From: Leptospira sp. WS39.C2
GTDB lineage: Bacteria; Spirochaetota; Leptospiria; Leptospirales; Leptospiraceae
Assembly (NCBI RefSeq): GCF_040833965.1
Contig: NZ_CP162142.1
Coordinates: 1,196,001-1,260,000, forward strand
Length of the DNA: 64,000 nt
Direction of reading: 5' to 3'
The position numbers and the translations under genes were made by a program. Below, piece by piece: positions 1 to 8,431 of the stretch (position 1 is the first letter of the stretch; each line of letters opens with the position of its first letter). Under the pieces are notes generated by a model. It had not been told where the DNA came from. It was given only the letters and a program-made list of their open reading frames with translations, and searched no databases.

Positions 1-388
1 CTTTTGATTCCATTTTACCATAATGTTCCATCCTTGGTGGTTTATAGAAACTAGGTCCGTTTTTTAAAACGGTGATTGTATAATCTTCGCTATCTCTACT
101 TTTTTTGAACTGGAAGATGAGGTGGTCTTCGGTGATGGCATTACATCGAGTTGCAAGTTGTCCCGTTTTGCATCCTACATGGAAACTCGCAAATCGAGAG
201 AGTTCATCTACGACTAAATCATACTTATCTCCCGTTTGGACTGGGATAAACCGATCGGATTCTTTTCGGAGAAAAATCGGATGTATGAATTGGTTGTACA
301 CAACAAAACCTAGTCCTAAAATTGAGAAGGTTAAAACCCCACTGAGGACTAGGACAAAACTATCTAAGATCGCAATGCTTAAAAACAA
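1..388 (-). CDS. Membrane-anchored protein of unknown function (3' end cut by window edge)
   Basis: The frame is open from a TTG at 388 to the window edge, so about 129 codons are visible and the C-terminus is missing. The TTG follows an AAAAGGTAAG ribosome-binding site that overlaps the stop of the gene upstream, so the two are probably translationally coupled. Residues about 5-32 form one strongly hydrophobic helix (LSGVLTFSILGLGFVVY). The remainder is soluble, with a possible small beta domain (FIPVQTGDKYDLVVDELSRF). I do not recognise the family; a PilZ-like fold is conceivable but no RxxxR motif is visible in this part. Confidence 0.6.
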   Translation of the reverse strand, partial: MFLSIAILDSFVLVLSGVLTFSILGLGFVVYNQFIHPIFLRKESDRFIPVQTGDKYDLVVDELSRFASFHVGCKTGQLATRCNAITEDHLIFQFKKSRDSEDYTITVLKNGPSFYKPPRMEHYGKMESK

Positions 389-390
389 AC

Positions 391-708
391 TTACCTTTTT
401 GTATCAACCTTATGGTTATTTGGTTCTGCCAGAGGTGTCCTTGTGACAAGTGATAAAAGGTCTTTCACTTCTTCTGGAGAAATGATTTGGTTTAGTTTTT
501 CCTCTAGAGAAGCAGGAGTTGGTTTTAAGACAAGATCTTCTGGTTTCACTTTTGATTCCATTTTGGATTTGTCCACAACCGGTGTTTGTTCCGTGTTTGT
601 TTTTTTAGGGAAAGATTCCTTTCCTTCCTCCGATTGTTTTCCCGTATGAGTGGGTAAGGTAGGGGGGATGGATTGGCCGGGATTCCCTTGGATATTAATT
701 GTATTCAT
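391..708 (-). CDS. Small Pro/Lys-rich hypothetical protein
   Basis: About 105 residues starting with MNTINIQGNPGQ. ATG at 708 is preferred because a GGAGG lies ten bases upstream; an in-frame TTG at 717 sits too close to that site. The N-terminal half is rich in Pro, Lys, Thr and Glu and is probably disordered. The C-terminal half (LEEKLNQIISPEEVKDLLSL) could form two amphipathic helices. There is no signal peptide or membrane segment. It ends three bases before the downstream membrane protein and probably shares its transcript. It is divergent from the DsbA-like gene. Function unknown. Confidence 0.55.
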   Translation of the reverse strand: MNTINIQGNPGQSIPPTLPTHTGKQSEEGKESFPKKTNTEQTPVVDKSKMESKVKPEDLVLKPTPASLEEKLNQIISPEEVKDLLSLVTRTPLAEPNNHKVDTKR

Positions 709-871
709 AGTTCCCAAACCTCCGTGTTCAGGATCGACATTTGAAGAAAAAACTTTCCTTTTCCCTCCCTCAGATTTTCGGTCTTTTCTCCCATCGCTTT
801 AGCGAAAATCGCAATATTTTTTAGGATTTTTCCGTTTGATTGCCCGCTTTATGGCCGGGAAGCTGGCAGAG

Positions 872-1921
872 ATGGAAAATAATTTTAAATCCTGGATGGC
901 TAATCCCATCTCTAAAATCTTCATAGGGACCAATTTGGTCTTTGCCGTGCTTTTTTTTGTCAGTGTTCCTTCCTTTGTGAAAGAATACGTCACTAGGGAT
1001 GCAGTGAGCATCGGAGGAAAAAAATACGACTTACGTGATGTAAAAGAATCATCACCGATTGCTTATTCTAAATTCCAGACCGAATACAAATCACTTCTTA
1101 AAAATACGTTTGGGGAATTTGCCCAAGACAAATTATTCGAGTTAGTTGCAAAAGATAAAAACATCAAACCTGCCGATGTTTTGAATGAAGGTTTAGTTTT
1201 AAGAGAACCGTCAGAAGAAGAAATTTTAACTGTTTATATGTCAAACAAAGAACAGTTAGGTGGAAAGTCTTTGGCAGAAACGAAAGACAAAATTGTAGGT
1301 TTTCTAAAAAACCAACAAGAACAAGAACATAGCCGTAATAAATACAGAGAAATCATTTCCAAATACCCAGTAGATTTTTTAATCAAAGAACCGGACATCG
1401 TTCGTGTGACTGTAGATGAGAAAAATAACCCAAGTATTGGACCAAAAGACGCTAAAATCACAGTGATCGAATTTTCTGATTTCGAATGTCCTTTCTGCAA
1501 ACGAAGCCAAGAAGTAAATAGACAACTGAGAGAAAAATACAAAGGCCAAATTCGATGGGTGTTCCGTGACTTCCCTTTGCCTTTTCACCAAGATGCGATG
1601 TATGCGCACATGGCAGCAAACTGTTCCATTGATGATGGAAAGTATTGGGAAGTATTTAATATTCTATTTGAAAACAGTGGAAACCTTAGTGTTAGTAATG
1701 TTGATGATTTAGTATTACAAGCAGGTGTATCTCAAAACAAATATAAATCCTGTATGGTGAATAAAGCTAAAATCAAAAGCGAAATTGAAGCCGATATCCA
1801 GGATGGTCAAAAGGTTGGAGTCAGTGGAACACCTGCTTTTTTCATCAATGGAATTTTTGTATCAGGTGCCTTACCTTTCGAAAACTTCGATGAGATCATC
1901 CAAAAAGAACTAAAACAATAA
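872..1921 (+). CDS. Membrane-anchored DsbA-family thiol-disulfide oxidoreductase
   Basis: About 349 residues. A hydrophobic helix near residues 15-35 ([20 protein letters not shown]) anchors the protein or acts as an uncleaved signal, putting the rest in the periplasm. A helical region follows, then a thioredoxin-fold DsbA domain from about residue 190 with active site C206-P-F-C209 and the cis-proline loop [12 protein letters not shown]. It probably forms or reshuffles disulfides in exported proteins. ATG 872 gives the cleanest N-terminus; in-frame TTG 836 (with an AGGA nine bases upstream) and ATG 851 would add 12 or 7 residues. mdh follows 28 bases downstream. The long N-terminal region is unlike E. 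coli DsbA and resembles the DsbA/BdbD/SalA-like group. Confidence 0.88.
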   Translation: MENNFKSWMANPISKIFIGTNLVFAVLFFVSVPSFVKEYVTRDAVSIGGKKYDLRDVKESSPIAYSKFQTEYKSLLKNTFGEFAQDKLFELVAKDKNIKPADVLNEGLVLREPSEEEILTVYMSNKEQLGGKSLAETKDKIVGFLKNQQEQEHSRNKYREIISKYPVDFLIKEPDIVRVTVDEKNNPSIGPKDAKITVIEFSDFECPFCKRSQEVNRQLREKYKGQIRWVFRDFPLPFHQDAMYAHMAANCSIDDGKYWEVFNILFENSGNLSVSNVDDLVLQAGVSQNKYKSCMVNKAKIKSEIEADIQDGQKVGVSGTPAFFINGIFVSGALPFENFDEIIQKELKQ

Positions 1922-1949
1922 AGATTATAAACCAAAAAGGAAAAATTAT

Positions 1950-2933
1950 ATGAGCAAAAAAGTTAAAGTTGCTGTAACAGGAGCGGCCGGTCAAATCGGA
2001 TACGCACTCTTATTTCGTATCGCTTCAGGACAAATGTTTGGACCTGACACTGCCGTAGAACTCCAATTATTGGAATTAGAACAAGCAATCCCTGCGGCAA
2101 AAGGTGTGATTATGGAGTTAGATGACTGTGCTTTCCCATTACTCGAAAAAGTATCGGTCTCTTCAAATATTGACGAAGCATTCCGCGACATCAACTGGGC
2201 TCTACTTGTTGGATCTGTTCCTAGAAAAGCAGGAATGGAAAGGGGAGACCTTCTTAAAATCAATGGTGGTATTTTCACTACTCAAGGGAAAGCAATTGAA
2301 AAAAATGCAGCAAGTGATGTGAGAGTTCTCGTTGTTGGGAACCCTTGTAATACAAATGCTCTCATTGCTATGAACAATGCAAAAGGTGTTCCGTCTGACA
2401 GATGGTTTGCGATGACAGGACTTGATGAAAACCGTGCGAAAACCCAACTTGCACAAAAAGCAGGAGTTCTCGTAAAAGATGTTTCCAATGTTGCCATTTG
2501 GGGTAACCACTCTGCGACACAATACCCTGACTTTTACAATGCAAAAATCAAAGGAAAACCTGCCACAGACCTTATCAGTGACGAGGCTTGGTTAAAGGGA
2601 GATTTTATCTCTACGGTTCAAAAACGTGGTGCGGCCATCATCGCTGCCAGAGGAGCATCTTCGGCGGCTTCTGCAGCTAATGCGGTAGTTGATACAGTTC
2701 ATAATATTGTGACTCCTACAAAACCTGGGGATTGGTTCAGTGCAGCTTGTCATTCCAATGGTGAGTATGGTGTGGACAAAGGTCTTATCTTTGGTTACCC
2801 ACTCAAATCGGATGGAAAAAAAGTAGAGATAGTTTCAGGACTTGAAATCAATGCTTTCGGAAAAGAAAAATTTGATATCACACATAATGAGTTAAAAGAA
2901 GAAAGAAACGAAGTTAAAGATATGTTAGGTTAA
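1950..2933 (+). CDS. mdh: Malate dehydrogenase
   Basis: 327 residues, full length for the cytosolic/dimeric malate dehydrogenase type, which converts malate and oxaloacetate with NAD in the citric acid cycle. The Rossmann loop is [14 protein letters not shown] near residue 8. Substrate-binding arginines lie in [17 protein letters not shown], and the catalytic histidine is in [13 protein letters not shown]. An AAAAAGGAAAAA ribosome-binding site precedes ATG 1950. A strong hairpin terminator follows the stop by about 60 bases, so the transcript probably ends with this gene. Confidence 0.96.
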   Translation: MSKKVKVAVTGAAGQIGYALLFRIASGQMFGPDTAVELQLLELEQAIPAAKGVIMELDDCAFPLLEKVSVSSNIDEAFRDINWALLVGSVPRKAGMERGDLLKINGGIFTTQGKAIEKNAASDVRVLVVGNPCNTNALIAMNNAKGVPSDRWFAMTGLDENRAKTQLAQKAGVLVKDVSNVAIWGNHSATQYPDFYNAKIKGKPATDLISDEAWLKGDFISTVQKRGAAIIAARGASSAASAANAVVDTVHNIVTPTKPGDWFSAACHSNGEYGVDKGLIFGYPLKSDGKKVEIVSGLEINAFGKEKFDITHNELKEERNEVKDMLG

Positions 2934-2990
2934 AAAGCATAACATATCCTCCATTTTCACACTGATTGGAATGGAATATGTTTCAAAATA

Positions 2991-3034
2991 AAAAAACCCG
3001 CATGGTACTATTGTTAGAACCAGCGGGTTTTTTT
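2991..3034 (+). terminator. Rho-independent terminator after mdh
   Basis: AAAAAACCCGC at 2991-3001 pairs with GCGGG plus a T-run at 3023-3034. Inside the loop, TGGT pairs with ACCA and extends the stem. A-tract and T-tract on the two sides mean it could also stop transcription coming from the opposite strand. Confidence 0.9.
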
Positions 3035-3072
3035 GGCGACATTCTCGTAAAATCCATATCCATTGGGAAAGA

Positions 3073-3105
3073 ATATATTCCATTTCCAAATGGAAGGGAA
3101 TATAT
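3073..3105. repeat. Nested AT-rich inverted repeat between mdh and the hydrolase gene
   Basis: ATATATTCC at 3073-3081 is mirrored by GGAATATAT at 3097-3105. Within it CCATTT-CC-AAATGG (3080-3093) forms a second palindrome. It has no T-run on either strand and lies 23 bases past the hydrolase stop. Role unknown: it could be a protein-binding site or an RNA stem at the end of the hydrolase transcript. Confidence 0.5.
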
Positions 3106-3127
3106 CTCAATGAATATCACCTGTCCT

Positions 3128-3982
3128 TCATTCGTTTTCCATAACTCTTGTAAATTCATTTGGCTCTTCGAAAAAAGGCAAATGGCCGGAATGGTCAAGG
3201 ACCACCCGTTTTACTTGAGGAAACTTTTCTAAAATGGAATCCCAAGTATAGTAGGGCGCTACTTGGAAGTCATATTTTCCCAAAATGAGTTTGATGGGAA
3301 TACGAATGGAATCGAAGAAATTTTCCACTTGGATTTCAGCAAATACCTTACCAAACAAATAATCAAACGCTAGTTTGTTAGTTTTCACTCCTTCCCAAAA
3401 GGAACTTGAGTTTACTTTTAAATCATAAAACCCTAAGGCATCTTGGCTCACACAAAACAAATTGAAAAAATTCGGAAGGCCGTCTGGGTGTGATGCAATT
3501 TGATTTTGGAAATTGGTTTGGAGTCGATTGTGTTTTTCCTTTCTTTCTTCTGAAGCAAAGGTTTGAAAGTATGTTTCTCGTTCCAAAAGTGGAGCTCCAT
3601 GGTTTGGACCGGTTGCCACCATCACTAGTTTCGTGACACTATTTTGATATTTTTTCGTATAAGCAAGTGCCATATAACCATGGCCGGAGTGGCCAATGAC
3701 CAGGCAGGGTGGAATCTGAAAATGGTTTTGAAAAAAATTAAAATCGTCGATTACCGTTTCCAAATCATAATTGGATTCAGTTTCTCTAGTTGGATCGATT
3801 CTTTTTGCAAACCCTCTATGGTCCACAATCGTAATTTTATACAACGAAACTAATTCGTCTGGGATCACCCTTGGGTAATACAATGCACTGCCGAGCCAAT
3901 AGAGATTTGGTCCTCTTGTGTCGTTTTGTGCGATTAAAAATTCAAATCCATCACGTTCGATGGTTTGGTATTTCCATTCCAT
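3128..3982 (-). CDS. Alpha/beta-hydrolase fold protein
   Basis: 284 residues. The nucleophile elbow is VIGHSGHGYMAL (G-x-S-x-G), the acid is probably D in ILGKYDFQVAP, and the catalytic histidine is in LDHSGHLPFFEEP, so the triad is complete. This layout is typical of proline-iminopeptidase, haloperoxidase and esterase relatives; the substrate cannot be told from sequence. No signal peptide, so it is cytoplasmic. ATG 3982 is chosen because AAGGGA lies five bases upstream; ATG 3997 has no such site. It is divergent from a MarR regulator with an operator-like palindrome between them, which suggests control by that regulator. Confidence 0.85.
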   Translation of the reverse strand: MEWKYQTIERDGFEFLIAQNDTRGPNLYWLGSALYYPRVIPDELVSLYKITIVDHRGFAKRIDPTRETESNYDLETVIDDFNFFQNHFQIPPCLVIGHSGHGYMALAYTKKYQNSVTKLVMVATGPNHGAPLLERETYFQTFASEERKEKHNRLQTNFQNQIASHPDGLPNFFNLFCVSQDALGFYDLKVNSSSFWEGVKTNKLAFDYLFGKVFAEIQVENFFDSIRIPIKLILGKYDFQVAPYYTWDSILEKFPQVKRVVLDHSGHLPFFEEPNEFTRVMENE

Positions 3983-4037
3983 AACATTCCCTTCCATTTA
4001 TTGGAGTATTTTTTTAAGATTTTTATATAGGTGTAGT

Positions 4038-4057
4038 TTACAACTATATGGTTGTAA
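4038..4057. promoter_or_regulatory. Likely MarR operator palindrome
   Basis: TTACAAC-TATATG-GTTGTAA is a perfect 7-base inverted repeat with a 6-base spacer. A second pair, TAGTT (4034-4038) and AACTA (4062-4066), flanks it. It lies 55 bases upstream of the hydrolase start and 50 bases upstream of the MarR start, the usual position for a MarR protein that represses itself and its divergent neighbour. Confidence 0.7.
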
Positions 4058-4107
4058 TGTGCAACTAAAAAACTTGCCAAAACTAAGAATTGTTTTTGTA
4101 TTGGGTA

Positions 4108-4563
4108 ATGAATGAAATTTATTCCTATTTAGGAATCCATTTAAGTGAAACTTTACTTCTGATGCGGAAGTTTCTTTCGAATGAGTTTGAATCTAAAAAA
4201 GTGGGGATGCGTTTTGAAGAATGGATTCAACTTTTACCACTTATGGAAAAAGAAAGTACAAACCAAAAGGGCTTAAGTGAAAGGTTGGCCAAGGACAAAA
4301 CCACTATCTCTAGGTTAGTAGATGGTTGGGTCCGAAAAGGTTGGGTCAAACGAATCCAATCTACAGAAGACAAACGAATTTATGAATTAAAAATCACACC
4401 TAAAGGAAAAACCACTTGGGAAAAGGGAATCCCTGTTGTTAGAGGAGCTGATGAAGTTTTTAAACGGAACTTAAATGAGGAAAATGAAAAAGAATTATTT
4501 TTACTACTGTTTAAGATCCAATCTGGCGTTCAGTTTTCAGAAACAAAAAACGTTCCTTATTAG
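4108..4563 (+). CDS. MarR-family transcriptional regulator
   Basis: 151 residues from ATG 4108; an in-frame TTG at 4090 would add six residues. The winged-helix core is visible: GLSERLAKDKTTISRLVDGW is the recognition region and KRIQSTEDKRIYELKITPKG is the wing, with the conserved D-x-R. MarR proteins act as dimers that leave DNA when they bind a small phenolic or oxidant ligand. The divergent alpha/beta hydrolase is the obvious target. The 3' end overlaps the 3' end of prmC on the other strand by 53 bases. Confidence 0.9.
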   Translation: MNEIYSYLGIHLSETLLLMRKFLSNEFESKKVGMRFEEWIQLLPLMEKESTNQKGLSERLAKDKTTISRLVDGWVRKGWVKRIQSTEDKRIYELKITPKGKTTWEKGIPVVRGADEVFKRNLNEENEKELFLLLFKIQSGVQFSETKNVPY

Positions 4564-5398
4564 AACTATCCAAAATCCGTTTTGGTGTGACAAAACCCAG
4601 AGATAATGCCAACGATTCCAATTCTTCAATGTAATTTGGATGGGTTTCCAATAGGAACCAACCTCCAGGTTTTAGTCTTTGTTTGGCGGAGCTAAAAAGG
4701 TTACGATGGAAGGATAATATATCCGAAACAAATAAAGCCAAATGTGGTTCATAATCTAAAACATCGGGCATAATTTCTTGTTTTTCTGATTCTGGGATGT
4801 AGGGAGGATTTGAGACTATGACTTCAAATTGTAAATCATTGGGAAGTGTTGCATCTAAATTGCTAACATAAAACTGAATGTCTGTTAGGTTGTATTTCTC
4901 AGCATTTTGTTTACTAGTGAGAATTGCTTTTTCTGAAATATCAGATAATACGACAGATTTTGGTTTTAAAAGTTGAGATAAACTAAGACCAATACAACCA
5001 CTTCCCGAACACAGATCCCAAATTTGAATTCCCTCTGGAAATTCTTCGTTTAGAGTTTCTTTTCGTTTAAAAATGTAATCTACAAGTTCTTCTGTCTCTG
5101 GCCTTGGGATGAGGACATCTTCTGTAACAATATAATCAAATTGATGGAAACCTTTTTTACCAGTGATGTAAGCGACGGGTTTTCGTTTGCTTCGTTCCAC
5201 AATTCGTTCCCGATACAAATCGATTTCTTTTTGCGAGAGTGGCATCTCAAATTGAGAATACAGTTTGATACGAGGAAGTCCAAGTAGGTCAGAGAGTAAC
5301 CACTCTGCATCCACACGAGGATTTGGAATTTCTTTTTTCTCTAGAAATTCGGTAGATCGTTTGAGATAATAAAGTAAGGTTCCCGGTTGTTCCGCCAT
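4511..5398 (-). CDS. prmC: Release factor glutamine methyltransferase PrmC
   Basis: 295 residues. An N-terminal helical domain (MAEQPGTLLYYLKRSTEFLE) precedes a Rossmann methyltransferase with SAM loop IWDLCSGSGCIGLSLS and the diagnostic catalytic motif VSNPPYIPESE. It methylates the Gln of the GGQ motif of RF1/RF2 with S-adenosylmethionine. ATG 5398 begins only six bases after the tRNA-Arg gene, so the GGGGG of the tRNA acceptor end could act as ribosome-binding site in the unprocessed transcript. An in-frame TTG at 5413 lies inside the tRNA and is rejected. The 3' end overlaps the MarR gene convergently. Confidence 0.95.
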   Translation of the reverse strand: MAEQPGTLLYYLKRSTEFLEKKEIPNPRVDAEWLLSDLLGLPRIKLYSQFEMPLSQKEIDLYRERIVERSKRKPVAYITGKKGFHQFDYIVTEDVLIPRPETEELVDYIFKRKETLNEEFPEGIQIWDLCSGSGCIGLSLSQLLKPKSVVLSDISEKAILTSKQNAEKYNLTDIQFYVSNLDATLPNDLQFEVIVSNPPYIPESEKQEIMPDVLDYEPHLALFVSDILSFHRNLFSSAKQRLKPGGWFLLETHPNYIEELESLALSLGFVTPKRILDSSNKERFLFLKTERQIGS

Positions 5399-5404
5399 AA
5401 TCTT

Positions 5405-5477
5405 TGCCCCCAACAGGATTCGAACCTGTGTACCCAGTTTAGGAAACTAGTGCTCTATCCACCTGAGCTATGGGAGC
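5405..5477 (-). tRNA. tRNA-Arg (anticodon CCT)
   Basis: 73 bases. Acceptor strands GCTCCCA and TGGGGGC pair, with discriminator A and no encoded CCA. The D stem is GCTC/GAGC, the anticodon stem CTAGT/ACTGG with loop TTCCTAA (anticodon CCT, reading AGG), and the T arm ACAGG-TTCGAAT-CCTGT. It begins two bases after the stop of the upstream cyclic-nucleotide-binding protein and ends six bases before prmC, all on the same strand, so it must be cut out of a protein-coding transcript. Confidence 0.97.
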
Positions 5478-5479
5478 TT

Positions 5480-6124
5480 TTACGTAGGTTTACGTTTCTG
5501 ATTCACTATCCTTTGAAAATCAGAGATATTGTGAATAACAATTTTGTCCGGGTAGAGGTCAAGTTTCCCAGTTTTTACATATTGCATGAGGACTTTTTGG
5601 ACTTCACCCACAGGTTGGGCACACCAGTTTGCGATGTCATCTACGGTTGCCGAAAGGATGATTTCATTATAGACATCATTATTGTATTGCTTTTCGTATA
5701 ACATCACAAAGACGTCACATACCTTTCCGATTATGTCATCCATGAGAAGGATCATAAGTCGTCTTTTTTGGTCATAAATCCGAAAGGAAAATATATGCAA
5801 TAATTTCATCGCAAGGGCAGGGTTTTTCGTCATGAGCATCTCAAAGTTTGCACGATTGAAATTGAGAGCCTTCACTTCTGTGACGGCAATGGCTGTGGCA
5901 GACCTGGGTTGTTCTTCGAGAATTGCCATCTCCCCCAAAATATCGCCTGCTTCTAAAACATCCAAGGTTTTGATGCTAGTACCAATGGTTTTTGTGATTT
6001 TGACTTTTCCTTCTTTGATGAGGTAAAAATCGTTTCCAGGTTCATATTCACAGAATAAAACTTCGTTTGGTTGGAAGACCTTTCCAAATTTTCCAAACAT
6101 CGCTTCTAACATTTGGTCGTTCAC
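5480..6124 (-). CDS. Crp-like cyclic-nucleotide-binding protein
   Basis: 214 residues. The N-terminal CNB domain (about 15-125) has a phosphate-binding cassette [18 protein letters not shown] with the Glu and Arg that contact a cyclic nucleotide. A helical linker follows, then a C-terminal region (about 145-205, [22 protein letters not shown]) that looks like a winged helix of the Crp/Fnr type, so DNA binding is probable. GTG 6124 overlaps the TAG stop of the upstream gene by one base and is preceded by an ideal AAGGAGGT site at six bases, indicating translational coupling with the other CNB protein. Confidence 0.88.
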   Translation of the reverse strand: MNDQMLEAMFGKFGKVFQPNEVLFCEYEPGNDFYLIKEGKVKITKTIGTSIKTLDVLEAGDILGEMAILEEQPRSATAIAVTEVKALNFNRANFEMLMTKNPALAMKLLHIFSFRIYDQKRRLMILLMDDIIGKVCDVFVMLYEKQYNNDVYNEIILSATVDDIANWCAQPVGEVQKVLMQYVKTGKLDLYPDKIVIHNISDFQRIVNQKRKPT

Positions 6125-7176
6125 TATCTACCTCCTTTAAGTTTGGATTTGGCATCTTCTGAGATACTGTCATCCATCGGAGGCATTTGTGTTACTTTTT
6201 GGAAGAGTTGTTTTGCTTTTTCTTTATCACCAGATGCTTCAGTGGAAAGTGCTAAGTGGTAAAGATTTTCTTTGAGCAGTAGTCCTTTGGGGTAACGTTT
6301 GATAAAATTAGAAAAATGAGAAATGGCACTTGGGTAATCTTTTGCTTTGAAACTAGATTTTCCCATGTAAAAAAGTGAGTTCTCTACAAATTGTTCTTCT
6401 TCTTGGGTGACAGAGTCAGTTCTATCTGACACTGTTTTAAACATATCTATGGCTTCCGCATACTTTCCTGCGTTCATCAGTGTTGATGCTTTGTCATACT
6501 GGGAAAGGATAGAATTTGGATCTACGTTTGATGTTGTGTTTGAGGCAGGAACTGCCATCGTTTTTAACATCTCTTGTAGTTTTCCTGACTGTGCTCCAGG
6601 TTCAGGTTTGTAAACTAACTCTTGTATGGTGAGCGGGAATGGTGTTTTTTTACGAGCTAAATCTAAAAGTTGTTTGGCTCGGTCTAAGTACATTCCGTCC
6701 GGATAATGTTGTAAGTATTTTTCAAATGCATAAGCCGCATGTTCGAAGTTTCCGTTTTTATAAAATACTTCTGCGACATTCATGAGTTCGAATGCAGGGT
6801 TCTTTGCTTCGCCTTGGCCGAGGATTTCCCTAACTTGTCTGTGGACCTGCCGGAGTTGGCTTGAGAACACTTTGAGCATTTTGATGATGAGATGGGTTTT
6901 GTCAGAGACAAACTTTTCAAATTCAGGCACCTTAAAGACAAGAACCGTAGCGGCTCCAATTACTTGTGCTGTTTCTTCACGAGGATAACGACCAATGGCA
7001 CTCTTTACACCGAAAAACTCACCGAGTTTGACATCCTCTTTGAGTTCTACACCATTGATATTCGTGTAAGTTAGTACAACTCTACCTTTTTGTAGTACAA
7101 AGATATCCTCTGCCTTATCTTTCTCAAAGTAGACAATGGAACCACCTTTATAATTTCGTACTATAGGACCTGACAA
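6124..7176 (-). CDS. Cyclic-nucleotide-binding protein with TPR repeats
   Basis: About 350 residues. The N-terminal CNB domain (about 5-120) carries [11 protein letters not shown] and [10 protein letters not shown], a recognisable but divergent phosphate-binding cassette. No DNA-binding domain follows; instead there are tetratricopeptide-like repeats (about 140-180, 240-345, for example [17 protein letters not shown] and [17 protein letters not shown]). It probably works by protein-protein contact. TTG 7176 is chosen because a GAGGGATGAG site sits just upstream and it falls 25 bases after the previous stop; a GTG at 7245 would overlap the amidohydrolase. The coupled downstream gene is a second CNB protein, so the two may form a signalling pair. 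Confidence 0.82.
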   Translation of the reverse strand: MSGPIVRNYKGGSIVYFEKDKAEDIFVLQKGRVVLTYTNINGVELKEDVKLGEFFGVKSAIGRYPREETAQVIGAATVLVFKVPEFEKFVSDKTHLIIKMLKVFSSQLRQVHRQVREILGQGEAKNPAFELMNVAEVFYKNGNFEHAAYAFEKYLQHYPDGMYLDRAKQLLDLARKKTPFPLTIQELVYKPEPGAQSGKLQEMLKTMAVPASNTTSNVDPNSILSQYDKASTLMNAGKYAEAIDMFKTVSDRTDSVTQEEEQFVENSLFYMGKSSFKAKDYPSAISHFSNFIKRYPKGLLLKENLYHLALSTEASGDKEKAKQLFQKVTQMPPMDDSISEDAKSKLKGGR

Positions 7177-7201
7177 CTCATCCCTCGCTTGGGCTTCATT
7201 T

Positions 7202-8431
7202 TCAAAAATTAGGTAAAAAAGCCAAACTCTTTTTGTAACCGACACTGTCGGAAACTTGTTTCATGAGTTTTTTTGGTGAACCCGCAACCAACTTGTTTTT
7301 TCCATCAATCGAAAATTCTTCTGTACCCAATCCAAACTCTTGGAAGAGTGACAAAAATTCGAGTGATCCATAGATGGGATACCCATCTACCACTACTAAA
7401 TCAATGTGTTTCCAATGTAAATCGGATACATTCAGTTCGTTTGATTTTTTCTCATCATTGACTACAACAAAATCACAAGTTAAACCAGGCATAAGCGCAT
7501 TTGGATTTCCCATACGAAAGGCTTTTCTTGGGTTTTCAGTGATCATTTGGAATAACGTTTCTTCAGGGAGTTCTTCCCCGTATAATCCAAAATAAATGGA
7601 TTTAGCTGTTTTTAATTCCTCTAATAAATGATTGGAACCACTTGGTGAGGAATCTGTCCCCAAACAAACGTTAACTCCTCTTTCTAAAAAAAGTTTAATA
7701 TTGGTTGTTTTTCCAAATATATGAAGGTTCGAAGTAGGGCACCAAACTATGGATGAGCCTTTTTCTGCGATTTTATCTGCTTCTTTTGGACCAAATGGTA
7801 AACAATGAACGAGTACAGAATGTGCGCCAAGAGCATCCATTTTTTCTAATGTGCGAAGTGATTGTTTGGAATCGTCATCAATCCCTTCTGCTAAATGAGT
7901 GACAAAGGGAAGGTTTGCATGTTCTGCCATTCTATATTCTAATGCGGGACCTTCACCCCAATCCAAACTATAATTTCCAACGGAATGTGCTAATGTATAA
8001 TCTGAAATTAATTTAACTGGTAAAATTCCGCGATAAGGATTTTGGACAAAGTGGGGGATATGATCAAAAACAGATGTGACACCTGCGAATAGATTTTTAT
8101 AAGCACCTAAGTAATATAATATTTCGGGATCAATTTGTTGGCGTTCTGCAAAAACACCCGAACTTTTATACAAATTATCATAAGATAACCAAGAAAGGTG
8201 TTTTTCTGAACCACCCACTTTTGGTTGGTAACTTGCAAGTAAATGGTCGTGGGAATTGATAAATCCTGGATAAAGTTTTTTCCCTTTTAAGGAAATTGTA
8301 AACATATCTTTGTTAGGTGAAATGGTATCTTCGATACTTGTAATTTTTTCACCAGTAAAAAGTAGATCCTTTGTTTCCATTTTGCCATTTTGGAACATGG
8401 TTGCTGATTGTAGTAGGATGGGACGAGTCAT
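7202..8431 (-). CDS. Amidohydrolase-superfamily metal-dependent hydrolase
   Basis: 409 residues. The superfamily signature is complete: metal-binding H-D-H in YPGFINSHDHLLASY near residue 60, histidines in FVTHLAEGIDDD and SVLVHCLPFG, and catalytic Asp in CLGTDSSPSGSNHLLEEL. The small N- and C-terminal beta segments of the composite sandwich are present (DLLFTGEKITSIED; CDFVVVNDEK). Related enzymes deaminate or hydrolyse cyclic amides and nucleobases (ATZ/TRZ, SsnA, guanine deaminase). The substrate is not evident. It is cytoplasmic. ATG 8431 overlaps the stop of the LysM gene (ATGA), so the two are coupled. Confidence 0.87.
   Translation of the reverse strand: MTRPILLQSATMFQNGKMETKDLLFTGEKITSIEDTISPNKDMFTISLKGKKLYPGFINSHDHLLASYQPKVGGSEKHLSWLSYDNLYKSSGVFAERQQIDPEILYYLGAYKNLFAGVTSVFDHIPHFVQNPYRGILPVKLISDYTLAHSVGNYSLDWGEGPALEYRMAEHANLPFVTHLAEGIDDDSKQSLRTLEKMDALGAHSVLVHCLPFGPKEADKIAEKGSSIVWCPTSNLHIFGKTTNIKLFLERGVNVCLGTDSSPSGSNHLLEELKTAKSIYFGLYGEELPEETLFQMITENPRKAFRMGNPNALMPGLTCDFVVVNDEKKSNELNVSDLHWKHIDLVVVDGYPIYGSLEFLSLFQEFGLGTEEFSIDGKNKLVAGSPKKLMKQVSDSVGYKKSLAFLPNF

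Noticed and set aside
105..446. 113-codon plus-strand open frame at the left edge
   Set aside because: The opposite strand has a coherent protein with ribosome-binding site and membrane helix; the plus frame gives no recognisable protein.
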